A stretch of 64,000 nucleotides of DNA from Caprimulgus europaeus (taxonomy: Eukaryota; Chordata; Aves; Caprimulgiformes; Caprimulgidae): positions 46,167,839 through 46,231,838 of the forward strand of contig OU015532.1 in assembly GCA_907165065.1 (NCBI GenBank), in the 5' to 3' direction. Numbering within the stretch: position 1 is the first letter of the stretch; every line of letters starts with the position of its first letter. The position numbers and the translations under genes are program-made. Below are positions 1 to 11,700 of the stretch, in pieces. The notes beneath the pieces are model-generated. The model ran no database searches. It had not been told where the DNA came from and saw only the letters and a list, made by a program, of their open reading frames with translations.

Positions 1-445
1 ATAATAATAATAAATAATAATAATAATAATATGAGTGATGCACAGTGCAATTGCTCACCACCTGCTGGTAGTGATCCTGGAGGAGTGAAGAGAAACCCCA
101 AACCCAAAACTGCAATCCCAGAAGAGTGAGTTCAAGCAATCCTCAAGAGAATCCTCAGCTTTCTGGTCAACCCTGGTTAATACACTGACCATGACATCAT
201 CTGGAATATCTCATTGGCAGAGCCAAATGCCAGTTTTGGGTTTTGTTAATTATGACACTTCCTCCCTCCCAGTCCTTTGCACTTGCAAACTAGCAAAACA
301 CAAAGTCCTTGGACTTCCAGCAGCAACTAAAAACATCAGTATGTTATCAACATTCTTCTCATAACAAATCCCACACTGCAACCAACACACAGTATTTTCT
401 AGCTACTAAGAAGAAAATTAACTCTATCCTAGCAAAACCAGGACA
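1..445 (-). mobile_element. ERV LTR, partial, minus strand
   Basis: Read on the minus strand, this begins at 445 with tgtcctggttttgctagg, runs through the gagaagaatgttgataac block near 340 and the ggcatttggctctgcc / gatattccag block near 200-230, and reaches tggtgagcaattgcactg near 45-65. It then enters an ATA/TAT-rich stretch (1-31) where the window ends, so the LTR 3' end is missing. The same ordered blocks occur in the LTRs at 52009 and 59438, and part of them at 36159 and 45687. No retroviral gene adjoins the 5' edge, so a solo LTR is likely. It belongs to a songbird-type family; I do not assign a name. Confidence 0.85.
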
Positions 446-1808
446 CTCCCTCTCTCTGCTGGGGTGCTATCATGGGCAGCAGGGTCACCCCAGTCATGAC
501 TGGGCAGGCTGCTGGGAAGAGCCATCCTGTATGGCATCATCCTAGATTTTCTGGGGAAAGGAAGATTTGTGTGCCAATCTGAAATCAAAGAGATGCCAGA
601 ACAAGGGAACTACAAGAGTGACAGAAGGAAAATACGTGAGGTTTCTTGGGAGAGGGTGTATAGTTGGTACTTTACTAATGAATGTGTGAGACCAGCGGGG
701 CTTTTCTCCTGGTGCGTGTTGATTCTGAGATTGCAAGAGCAGGGTGGGAGGATCACAGTCTGTTTTGTCACTCCATGCAGTGGCATTTTGAGAGGTCATT
801 TTTTTACTTCCCTGATAGCTGCCCTTATGAAATTATGATTGTTGGATCTGCCAGTTTAAATTTTATATATCCAGTCCAGTAAAGGATCTTCTTTTTAGGC
901 AGAAGTATTTAGGCACTCACTGGTCTTACCTGTGAGTGTTTGTTGTTCAGTGTCTTACAGAGACAGGGACACCAGCTATTTTTGTGGGTTTTTCACATTG
1001 CACACTTTCATTTTGCTGGCAGAATTCCAATCTTCTAGCCTTAATTAGGTTCTTACCTCCAAAGATGCTTGCTTGAATCCTCAATCACCACCATCTGAAT
1101 AACAAAGTGAAAGGACCATTGAAGGACTTAGTCTGAAAGGGACACCTCTTCTCTCAGGTCTTGGTCACTAACACTGTCCAAGGCTAAAAACTTGTTTGTA
1201 ACAACTATCTTATTTTCATATACAGTAGATTCCATTTGGGATACAACTTTGTCATCTAACCTTATAAATTCTGTTCTGCATTTCAGTCTCTCCGCTTTTC
1301 AAAGTAGTTTCTGTGACACTGATGATCACACGCCACGAGTGTCAGTGCTATTACAGGTTTTACTATATTCAGGGTATGTCTGTATGCATATTGACTTAGT
1401 ATAACAGCATTCCCTTAATTTGCAAAACCTCATGTAACCCTCCCCATCTCCATTTCAAAAGTCTGTTGATTCTATACAGGTAAATACAGTTGGTTTAGTT
1501 TATAAAAGCTTGCTTGGATTAAAAAAAATATATTTGTTTGGCATATGTTCTTGTCCCTAGACTATTGAAGTGCAATATTAGCAGTACAGTTCTTATTTAT
1601 CCATTTTATTTATCTTACTTATAATTTTTTTTTCTAAATTATCTTTTTATTTGTTTTTTTATTTCTTTTTTTTTTTTTAATTAATGCTGATGCTACTTGT
1701 CTTGGTAACACAAAAGAACATCTCCAGAATGATCAGATAGAAAGGAAGAGGAATGAAGATGTTTTAAAAGGAGCACACAAGTTTTAACACATTGGTAGAG
1801 AGGGGACC
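446..1808. other. Single-copy AT-rich DNA, no gene seen
   Basis: No exon, RNA gene or recognisable repeat was found, apart from the T-rich tract at 1621-1681. Open frames of 66-89 codons overlap one another on both strands and show no domain or splice context. Confidence 0.5.
1621..1681. repeat. T-rich low-complexity tract
   Basis: This is a run of T with scattered A and C, including about 14 consecutive T near 1665-1678. It looks like simple low-complexity DNA. No LINE tail or target-site duplication was seen beside it. Confidence 0.7.
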
Positions 1809-2386
1809 TGTACTGGTTTGGGCTGGAGTTATTTTTCTTCATAGTAGCTTGTATGGTGCTATATTTGGATCTGTGATGAAAACAGTGGTAACACACCAGT
1901 GTTTTAGCTCTTGCTGAGCTTCCACAAGTGTCAAGGCCTTTTCTGCTTCTCCCACCACAATGCTAGTGAGTAGTCTGGGGATGCACGAGGAGTTGGGAGG
2001 GGACACAGAGGGACAGTTGACTCCAACTGACCAAAAGGATATTCCAGACCTATGACACCATTCTCAGCAATAAAAACTGGGGGAAAGAGGAGGAAGGGAG
2101 GGACATTCAGAGTTACAGCATTTGTTTTCCCAAGTAACCATTACATGTTGATGGAGCCTTGCTTTCTTGGAAACAGCTAAACATCTGCCTGCTGATGGGA
2201 AGCAGTGAATGAATCCCTCATATTGCTTTGCTTGCTCATGTAGCTTTTGCTTTACCTATTAAACTGTCCTTATCAACCCATAAGTCTTCTCACTTTTACC
2301 CTTCCAATTCTCTCCCCCATCCCACTGTGGGGAGTGAGCGAGCGGCTGCACGGTGCTTGGCTACCTCCTGAGGTTAACTCACAACA
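1809..2386 (+). mobile_element. Solo ERV LTR, full length, plus strand
   Basis: The element is about 578 bp, starting tgtactggtttgggctgg and ending ggttaactcacaaca, so it keeps the TG...CA termini. Inside are aacacaccagtgttttag (about 1880), ggatattccagacctatg (about 2038), a cctattaaactgtcct segment near 2256 that may hold the polyadenylation signal, and a 3' gagtgagcgagcggctgc block at about 2333. It is a different subfamily from the other five LTRs, with a longer middle part. Flanks ggacc and ggagt share only three of five bases, so a target-site duplication is not convincing. No internal retroviral genes are present. Confidence 0.88.
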
Positions 2387-5300
2387 GGAGTTGTTTTGAA
2401 AGCAGCACAGGCATTTAACACCTCAGTACACTGTGGAATCAATACAAGACTGGATCTGAGCATACTAAAGCAAGCTCTTCCTAAAAATGATCCATAGTGA
2501 AATACCTAATATTGACATAGAAATGGTCATTTTTATGTTTCAGAGTTAACGAGCAATAAAATGAATGAGGCAGTTTAAATCTCCTGCAGACTGCAGATTA
2601 TCAGCTGAATTTGAATTAAAAAAAATCTAGGCATTAAAGTATGTAATATATCTATTATGATTATGCAGGTATTCTTCAAAACAGGAGAGTTATCAACATA
2701 CTTGTTACGTTGTGAACTATTATTCTTACTGTGAATCATGAATACTGTGATTAAGTCTCTTGCCAACAACTTAAAAAATAGGCAGGCCTGTTTCCAGCTT
2801 ACCAATAGAGATCTTTTTTCCTTTCACTGCCTCTCTTCATCAGTTCAGTTAAACTGCAAGATTGGATTTACTGGATCTGTAGTTTAACAGTGTATTACAT
2901 AAGAATTTTGTTCCATTTTTTGCCAGTGTCTCTGACTAGAGATTCAGGTTATCTTCATTGGAATTCCTCACAGGATTTTTTTTTTATAAAATACTCCATA
3001 ACAAGAAAATTTCAAAATGAAGTGTTCTTTAGAGACCTCCTAGTCTCCAAGCCTTCATTAAATTGCCATTTATACAATATGCTTCCTAACCACCAGGGTC
3101 ACTTTGCTGTGAAAGTAGATCACAAAGGGAAAGCAGTAAATCTCAGTGAATATTTCACAACCCTCTCTGGCATTTAAAGTTCTAAATGGCATCTTCACTG
3201 CATAGCCAATAAAATAAGAATCAGAAAGCGACTGTGGGATGGCCCAGATGAAATGAACCAACTGCTGTCCCATATTATTTCACATTGAGAGAAAAAACAC
3301 ATATTAAATTGAAAGACAATGTAAGTTGTTACAGGGTTAGCAACAAAAAGTTCTGTGGAGTTCTGTTGGCTAATGGGGCAAAATACTTGTAGGAACTAAT
3401 TTCAAATATGATGAATTTCTTTATCACCTAAGAATTCAGAGAATTAGAATCCATTTTCTTTCTCTTTGAGAAATGCAGTCTTTGGCTGAGAAATCACCTC
3501 TCTTACTGTGAAAGACCTTCATTGAATTCAGTCTGGACAATCCCTTCATTGCTTCCATTTTCCATTCAACTGGAAACAGGATTATACGATATTTCCAGCC
3601 AATTTTAGAAGTTTTCAATCCACTGACCATGCTTCCTGTTTTTTGTAGGAATATCATAAGTGGTGTTGGAGTCTCAGAAGCTAGAGGGTTTGGGTTATTT
3701 TTTTGGACAAGTACTCGTGCTCCTTGTATTTTGGATTCTTAAAAATGTTACAGAGCACTGTGTCAATGCAGCTCTGTGTTTCAGTGCAGAAACCAGAAAG
3801 CCTAGCATTATATCCCAGATTTTTGTATCCAGATTCTTTTCAAATACTGGCTAATTCTCCTATCTTCTGTGAAACCTAGAGACATTTTACATTACATTTT
3901 GAAAAATAAAGAAACTAGTGTAGACTTTCTGGAAATGGTTCAGCAAGGGTAGAAAAGGAGTCACTGCCACATATGTGTGGATGAATATATGAAAGATGCA
4001 AAAATCTTAACTTTATTACACAAAAATGCTAAAGTCACAGATGAAGTCTTAAGTTGCTAGTGCTGAAAATCCACCTGTTATTTATTCCAGATCTGGTATT
4101 AGTTATTCCTTCTTTAGGGACCATTTATTAACTCCTGTCACTATTATCTTGCTAAAACAGCAGCTGTATGAATTGGTAAGAATGGTTATTTAGCAAGTAA
4201 GAACTTGAGAAAGTCAAGAAATTTAAAATTTGCTTTTTATTGTATAAGTTTAGAAAAATAAGTGATCAAGTAAGGCAGTCCCAAAATTACCTGCATGTGT
4301 CTTGACAGTCTTAACAGAACTTTATTTTTAAGTTCCCTGATATATGAACAGAAAAAATGTTTAGAGTTATTAAATATTCTGCAGGGTTCGTTTTTTGTGT
4401 TGGCCCAGTTGCAAATTGTGTATCTCTCATCATAAACTTGTCTGTTTAAACAAACCCATTAAATCCTCAAAGCATGGTAAATTTACAAGGTTAAATTAAA
4501 ATTTGGTTTTCAATTATTTTTAATAGTAATGTTGTATTTGAGAGTTTCCCAACCTTCTTTAATGTGTTGATTCATCGTGTAATAAGGTATCACTCCTTGG
4601 AATGGAAAATAAATAAATAAGTAAAAATTCCTAACACTGCCAAGATTATGAAATAGTCAATAAAGCTGCATCATTTTTAAGTACAGGTAATATTAATGAA
4701 TCTTGTGTCTTCCCATCTGTTGCTGTTGTAGGAAACTCCATCACTCATGTAAAGAAGTGGGAGAAGATACTTTGTTGTGCCACTGAACAGTTCAAAGTTG
4801 CTCAAGACTTGAATGAAGAGGAAGTCCTATAGAAACTCAGAGCTGGCAGAGGACTGGCTGCAAGGTAAAAATGAAACAGAACGACTTTTTCATATGGCTC
4901 CACCTCATCCTGCATGCTATTAGCTTCACACACATGATTTCTGGTGCATGTATGTGCTCCTAGCACTGATGATTGTAGCCTTATTTTTGGAAAAGCAATC
5001 AAGCCCTTACATTAAAAATCAAGAAACAATGTCATTAAGTTATATTTTCATGTGATTGTTATGATCATAAGCACCTAGAACTCTTTAAATCCTTTTAGAG
5101 TCAACGTACTCTTTCCTTCTCCCTGCCACAAATTAAAAAAAATCCCCAAAAAAATGAAGAAGCAGAAGGGGACAGGTGGAAGAAAAGGAAAAACAAATTC
5201 CCATAAAGATATTCTAGTTTTTACCTCCTTGTCTCAAAGGATGTGTGCTTATAGGTGTAATACATATCTCTGGATCTTTGAAACACCAGAGATAACACAA

Positions 5301-7889
5301 CATACTCTCTTAATCTGTGTTTTAAACTGCACTGCACAGACATGCTGCAGAGAGCAGATGTGTGCTGGGTCCCAGCTGTGGTGGACCCCAGTGAGTGACA
5401 GAGGCTTAAGCGTGGTGATAAGTGACACTTCACTGGAGTCCTTTTCTTCATCCAGTAAATCTGCAAACAATGTTGAAAAACACTGTTCTGAAAATCTGGA
5501 AACAAACAAACAAGTGTTGAAACAGAGAAGATATTTCTCCATGGAGATAAAAAAGGATTTATTTTAAAATTATAGTGAAGTTTCACTCATCTGCATACCA
5601 TGACTCAGAAAGTCCAGTAGACTCTGAACGATCAACACTTGCTGAACTACCAGACACAAGGAATTCAGGAGATGAATTTAATTGTAGTAGTCACACCACA
5701 ATAGTTTAGCATTCTTTGCTTGCCAGATTATTTAAACTGACTTGACCCTTAACTGTTGAAAACTTATTACTGCTTCTAGTTGCCAAAATATTGGAGAAAT
5801 TTGGTAAAAACTAGGAAATACGATTTTACTTCATTTTAATCCAAAAAAGCATAGGCTTCAAGGGCATCTGTGAGCCAAGTGGCAGGCTGACACACATGCA
5901 GGGGCTATCCCTCAGTTGTGTTTCTTGATACTTGCTCTTTACACAAAATCACTGACTACATGGATGCTCCAGAGCAAAGTCGAAGGTAATTAAGTGTTCA
6001 TCAAATGTTTCTGGGGCAGACTTTTCTCTGCCTCCTTCCAGCAGCGTGCTGGTGTGATGTTTTAGAGGATAATAAATAAGAACATTACTTGGGAAGAACA
6101 AAGGTAAGTTTGTTCTGGTGATGTTGCACTGACCATTTATTGACGCTTACGGATTAAGGTTCATTCAGTTAATCCAAGTTTTTTTTCTTGTGCACTGAAC
6201 TTTTACAATAACCTCTTCATGTACTCAGTTCATCAGTCTTTGTGTACTTAATGCTCAGGGAAATATGTCAGAAAAGACTGCTAAGGAGTATTTTTGTTCT
6301 TCTTTTGTTGTTTTTATATAGAATATGGCAAAAGCCTTCTGGCAAAAAAAACCCCTTTTCTTCTTTGAAGGTGGAAAACCGCGAACATTTTGTCTAACTC
6401 TATAGGGTCCTGTACTCTTGCAATATCCCAAGATTTTACTAGTTTATTTTAACAGGCAGGGAAGGAATTTTTTTATTATTTATTATTTTTTTTATTTATT
6501 ATTTATTATTTTTTTAATTTATAATTTAATTTATAATATTTATTATTTTTTTCCCCACCTCTTCACCTTTGAAAAGCAAGACTCCAGAATTTGCCATACT
6601 GCTCCATTCCCCAGTGGTAGTTCCTATGATAAATTAACTGATCGAAATTTCCTTACCATAGTGGCTATGACTGTGGTAAACACCGTGTCCAGTCTCACAG
6701 CCTGACACTTGGGCATCACTACATCTGCCATCTCCAAGCAGAAAATAAAGGCTATCACTGTCATTTAGTGGGACATTATGTTAGCTGAAGTTGCTCCTGT
6801 GTGACAGTGTTATCGTTTGGGAATACCCAGGAACAGTTGGAGACAGAGAAAGAGGGAAAAATTTCTTTGCAAAATGGTTAATCATTACTGCTTTTGCTTG
6901 CCTTTGAGCATTTGCACACATAATTTGGTAATTAGCAGATTTAATTGCTTTCTGACACGGAGGATTAAGTAGCCTGCCCTGCTCTCCACTCTCAGAGCCA
7001 TCAGTATGCACGTTGCCGAGGTCAATTGAGTCCTTTTCAGTACTATTTCTCATCTATTTCCCTTTTACCCAGTGAATACTCCAGAATGCCTAAGAGCAGA
7101 GCACATATCAAGGGTTCCTAAGGCCCCTTGTTGTCTCTGCTGTCTACAGGAGGTCATTTCAGGATAATCATACCCAGTTGTTTTACTTTGGAAGCTATTA
7201 TTTATAGTGAAATGTAATCAAACAACAAAGTTCACAGATTTATAAATGTTCAATACTTTTTCTCTGACACAGTGGCAATAAATAATAATTACAGAAAGCA
7301 TGACAGAATGGCTTGATCATAGAATCAGAAAGCAGAATTCAGCTGTGGTGTTAAAGCCTGTGATCTCATGTGGGTTGTTTAACTTTTCTTTAGTGTCTCA
7401 AGTCAGGTACAGTCATTTCTACCTTCTATTTACCCTGGTATTGACAGCCATTGGCATGTTGTTTTCATCAGTCCTGAAGCCACTTAACCACTTCTTGGAT
7501 ACTGTGTGCAGAATATAGGAAATAAAACTCTGATTATCCTGTTCTTACACTTCTCTCTAAGCATCTTTGTTGGCCACCGTGGAGGACAGGACACATAATT
7601 AGATGATGCTTTGATTTGTCCCCGTACTTCCCCATATTTATTATGTTATGTTTGGATATTTAGATTAATTCACATACAGAATTATTTAAATTAACTTCAA
7701 TAAGCAATCAAGAAAAGCATAGGCATAAGTCACTACAGTAGTTAGTGATGTAGTGAAGAAATACTGAAACTCATTTTTAAATAGTTAGTAGAAATTTTGG
7801 CCCCGTGCATGCTGTCCATTAGTGTTACTTTGACCTTACATTCATAAGTCCTACATCTCCAAACTGGGCTCACTTACAGTATAATGATT
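2387..7889. other. Single-copy AT-rich DNA, no gene seen
   Basis: This is 5.5 kb without a recognised gene or dispersed repeat. The longest open frame (137 codons, 5154-5567, plus) is opposed by a 121-codon frame on the other strand over the same bases and has no domain, signal peptide or splice context, so I treat it as chance. The only clear low-complexity tract is at 6465-6553. Confidence 0.5.
6465..6553. repeat. AT-only low-complexity tract (TTTATTA-like)
   Basis: Almost pure A/T, with irregular repeats of tttatta and attt units over about 90 bp, ending at ttccccacc. The units are imperfect, so this is low complexity rather than a clean microsatellite. Confidence 0.75.
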
Positions 7890-8117
7890 TTTAGATTGGA
7901 TGTGAGGAAGAATTTCTTTGCTGAAAGGGTTCTGAGGCATTGGAAGGGGTTGCCCAGGGCAGTGGTGGAGTCCCCATCCCTGGAGGGATTGAAGAGTCGT
8001 GTAGACACAGTGCTGAGGGACATGGGTCAGTCGGGGACTGGTCAGTGTTGGGTTCATGATGGGACTCCATGAGCTTAAAGGTCTTTTCCAATCCAGGCAA
8101 TGCTGGGATTCTGTGAT
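7890..8117 (+). mobile_element. CR1 LINE 3' end, plus strand
   Basis: A 5'-truncated CR1 retrotransposon. The frame from 7884 encodes the ORF2 C-terminus: [17 protein letters not shown] and then [17 protein letters not shown] are typical of CR1 after the reverse-transcriptase domain. The 3' UTR runs gagcttaaaggtcttttcc and ends gggattctgtgat, the CR1 3' octamer. There is no poly-A tail, as expected for CR1. It is nearly identical over about 85 bp to the inverted copy at 24675-24864, so both belong to one fairly young subfamily. Confidence 0.93.
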
Positions 8118-8657
8118 AATGCAACTGTTTTCTGGTTTGCATTTTTGAACAGATGGGTTCAGGTGTATTAACTGTCTGATCCACACTGACTCATCTGTTG
8201 GGAAACTTTCATGTGAGAACTTTCAGCTCTGCAAAATGTTGCCCTCGCTATTGGAGCAGCAGCGTGTAGCCACGATTCCACCAGTCAAGATGGAGGTTGC
8301 TGGCTGGAGTCTGCCTAATGGTTCCATGAGTTTGGATTTTGACAGCTCTTTCCCAGTGTCCAAGCTCTCTTAAATTTACGCCAGTTTTCATGCTAATATT
8401 GCGGTGTAATAATTGAATAATACAGACTTCTGTGCAAGCTTGAATATGAGTTAACATGAGAACAAGAGTACGTTCTTTATAACAAGTAACAAGATTGTTT
8501 TTACATTCCCAAACTCATGCTCTAAACCATAAATATAAAACTGAATTTATGCCCCAAAGCAGCACTCCATTGTTAATAGATGTATTATGAATATAGAAGC
8601 TTTTATCTTTCATTTTAGACACTGTCAAAGGCAGATCGTAGCCATGACAAATATATG
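8118..8657. other. Spacer between two CR1 tails, no gene
   Basis: No gene. The part at about 8361-8460 (attgcggtgtaataattg and neighbours) is CpG-containing and rich in homeodomain-like TAAT cores, which is suggestive of conserved non-coding DNA but unproven. Confidence 0.4.
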
Positions 8658-8780
8658 GTTGGATGAGGCTCTGAGCAACCTGGTCTAGTGGAAGGTGTCC
8701 CTGCTGCTGGCAGAGGGGTTGGAACTGGATGGGCTTTAAGGTCCTTTCCAACCCAAACCAGTCTGGGATTCTCTATGATC
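8658..8780 (+). mobile_element. CR1 LINE 3' tail, plus strand
   Basis: A short CR1 3' end: ttggatgaggctctgagc, cctggtctagtggaaggtg, ccctgctgctggcagagg, gtcctttccaacccaaacc, then a degenerate end ctgggattctctatgatc. It is the same subfamily as the minus-strand copies at 52512-53010 and 56917-57114, which share the cagactggtttgggttgg signature read in reverse. It is strongly 5'-truncated and non-coding. Confidence 0.92.
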
Positions 8781-11700
8781 TGATCCAGGACATTCTTATC
8801 TGTGAAGTATTAAGACACAATCCTCTACCCCACCCATCCAGCTCCAATTGTCTTATAGAGGGAAGAACAGCAACACTGGAAAAAAAATACCATGTGGAGC
8901 ATTAGGAGATTCAGCTGATGTTAGCAAACAATAGTTTGTTTGTTTTGTTCCTACTAATTTCATACACTAACATGTTTTAAGGATGTTGATTTTGTCATAA
9001 AGCAAATGATTTGCTATTATGTCTTTAATGTTAACAACCATTTTTGTTTTGCTCTCCAAGTTTCTAATAGCACAAGAACCCAAAGATAAAATTACAACCT
9101 CTTATGTGCAATTGGGTGCATAATCCCTCCATTATTATTCTGATTATTATTCTTACCCTGTTAGCTTCTCCACCTTGAGCTAATATGACATTCCAGTGCT
9201 ATGGGAAATCAATGGGGAAAAGAAATTTCTCATGCTGCCCCAAACAATTACCATTGATTTAGGTATAAATATTAGAGAGATAGTATGGATAATGAGATTA
9301 AAGGAAAGAAAGCTAATCTGTTATTGGATATCTGCTTAAATTGTTTGTAAAAATGGGTGTGGTCTGTAGGAAAGAAAAGAGCTTGTTTATTGATTATTTT
9401 CAGAGCAATTAGCTGTAGCTCTGCGTCTGGTACTAGCTGCACACTTCAGACTGAAGCATTTTATTGATTCCCATTTCAGTATTCACTGCCTGATGGTTCG
9501 TGTACATGTCAGTGTGTGCTTCTGTACCTCAAATCCTTCCATCCATTTGATTTTATTTGTATGCTACAAACAATACCCACATTCTGATCAGGAAGATAAC
9601 CAGCTCTTTTGCCTGAGGAGAGAAGAAGATACAAGGGAAGGAAATGCCTTGATCAGACTATTTTTCCAGTGGCCCTCGAGAAAATTATGTAATTATACTA
9701 AACAACATAAGAGTTAAGCAGGATGAAGGTTGTAAGGTGGATGAAATTGCTTTTGGGAAATACTTTTAGAGGTCCCTGTTGTTTTTTTGTTTATCACAAT
9801 ACATTCTCTGAGGACCCTGCATCTTCTGAGAATTCTGGTTTATAGTTAGTTTAGAAAAATAAGATTAACCAGCATTTCAAATTGCATCTTCAGACTGTAG
9901 GTTTCCTATGGATTTTAAAATTGTCAGGATATTTGGTATAAATTTGTTTAAGATTGGAGAATAAAAACTTAAATTTCTGACTAAAGGTTTTGGTGTCCCC
10001 GTAGTTGAAGGTAAGGGGATGACAAGAGAAACTAGGTGCCAAATGAATAATCCCTGGGGGACCTTTTCTTCTAGGCCATGGCTGGAGGAACTTGATTTCA
10101 TTTAGCCAAATGTTTTATCTATATTTAGGGTTGGGAGAGAGACAAAGCATAGAGCCACAGTTGTAGTCAGGTTGTAAATCGACTTCAATTGGAATTCATA
10201 GGTTGCCAAAAAAATTGTCCCCTGAGGCCTTTTTCCATGGCTGTGGGCCCTTGAGATAGACTCAGTTAAAGCCAAGTCCTAGTTTTATGGTAATTAGCAG
10301 AATGGCAACAAGCCCATGGCCACAAGGAACAAAATCTCATCTGTAATTTCATTTTCAGCATCCACTTTCCCTTGAGAGCCTTCTTGCCACCCTGCTGCAA
10401 CGGCAGCACCAGTCTTTGTCTCCCTCCCAACCCTTGTCCTAACCCTAACCCAGTGCCCCTTGTCTGAGCTCAACCCAATGACTCCCAACTACTGCTCAGA
10501 GGGAAAACATCTTGGGGGGTGATTCTTTTTCAAACCTCCCTGTTCTTTAGGAGGGATTTATCTTTAATGCCAGTATTTATAGTTAGGGTTTTGAGAGACA
10601 CAAAGTCTAGTGCACAGAGACAGAAAGTGGACTATGTTGTTTAGCAGTATCCTCAAAGAGGTGACATAAGCTCTGTAAGGTGATGTGGTTAATTGCACAT
10701 CTGTCTGGATTATTCCTTTCATCCTTTTACCCTGTGTTTCCCCTTTTCATTTGTGCTTGTGGGTTTTCTGGAAACTTTTTAGCAACTTTGTCTGTGTATT
10801 TGAAAGAGAGACAATCTGAGAAACAGTAAATATGGAAAAACCTAGAAATCAGCTCTGAGATTAGATTTATTCACATGTAATTGCATCCTAAATGAAAAAT
10901 ATAATACTCTTTTTCTCTTACAAACAGCTAAGAATGAAATTTTCTTCTCCTTTTTGCCATGTAATTTTTTTTTCCAAGGTCAGTAATAGGATTTGTCCAA
11001 ACTTGATGTGAAGTTTCCATAGTTCTTCTCTCATTCTTGTTGAATGTGAGCTTCTCTGGCTATTATTTGGGAAATATTATTCTGGAGATGTCCATGGTGG
11101 AACTGGCAGGGAAAATTCTCTCTTCTGTTGCTCCACCACAGCATTTAGACAACATTTAGTATGGTACAACGGGTTACTGCACACAGTAATTTTCTGATGG
11201 AGCTCCATGGAGATGCCCTTTACATGGGTCAGTATCGTTGGGTGTGATAGAATTCTGTGCTAACACAAATGTTCATTGGATGTACCTTCAGTACTTCAAA
11301 TTTGACTCGTTAATCATAGCAAGCAATTAATTCTGAGAGGACTGCAGGTAGTACAGGTGTCAGAAGTTTATATTGCTGAGGAGTGGTTTATGTTATTCAC
11401 ACATATTAAAGGTAACAGGTTCCTTGTGTGCTTAGCAAAAGGAGTGCTTCCTTTTTTGACACTTTTTTTTAAAGAATATTATTTAGAAAAGATATCAGTC
11501 TTCTAAAATGCTGTTGACATGTTTGTTATTAGTCACTAGTTTGGCAAATTGCCATTCCCTTCTCCTCCCTCCCCTCATCCTTATGTTAAAGGCTACCTAG
11601 CTATTTGTTTATTTTTCCTGTTAGAATGTAAAGAGAATTAATTTCCATAGCCCATCTCCAAGTGCCCTCCAAGTCCTCTTCATGACTAGAAAAGAGATTG

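Noticed and set aside
5154..5567. 137-codon plus-strand open frame, with a 121-codon frame on the opposite strand
   Set aside because: Lysine/serine-rich with no domain, splice context or start context, and overlapped by antisense frames of similar length. Best explained by chance.
10437..10452. Telomere-like cctaaccctaaccc
   Set aside because: Only about two units; too short for an interstitial telomeric array.
10105..10625. Possible diverged direct repeat (tttagggttgggagagagac versus ttagggttttgagagacac)
   Set aside because: Similarity is limited to about 35 bp at roughly 75 percent and fades on both sides.
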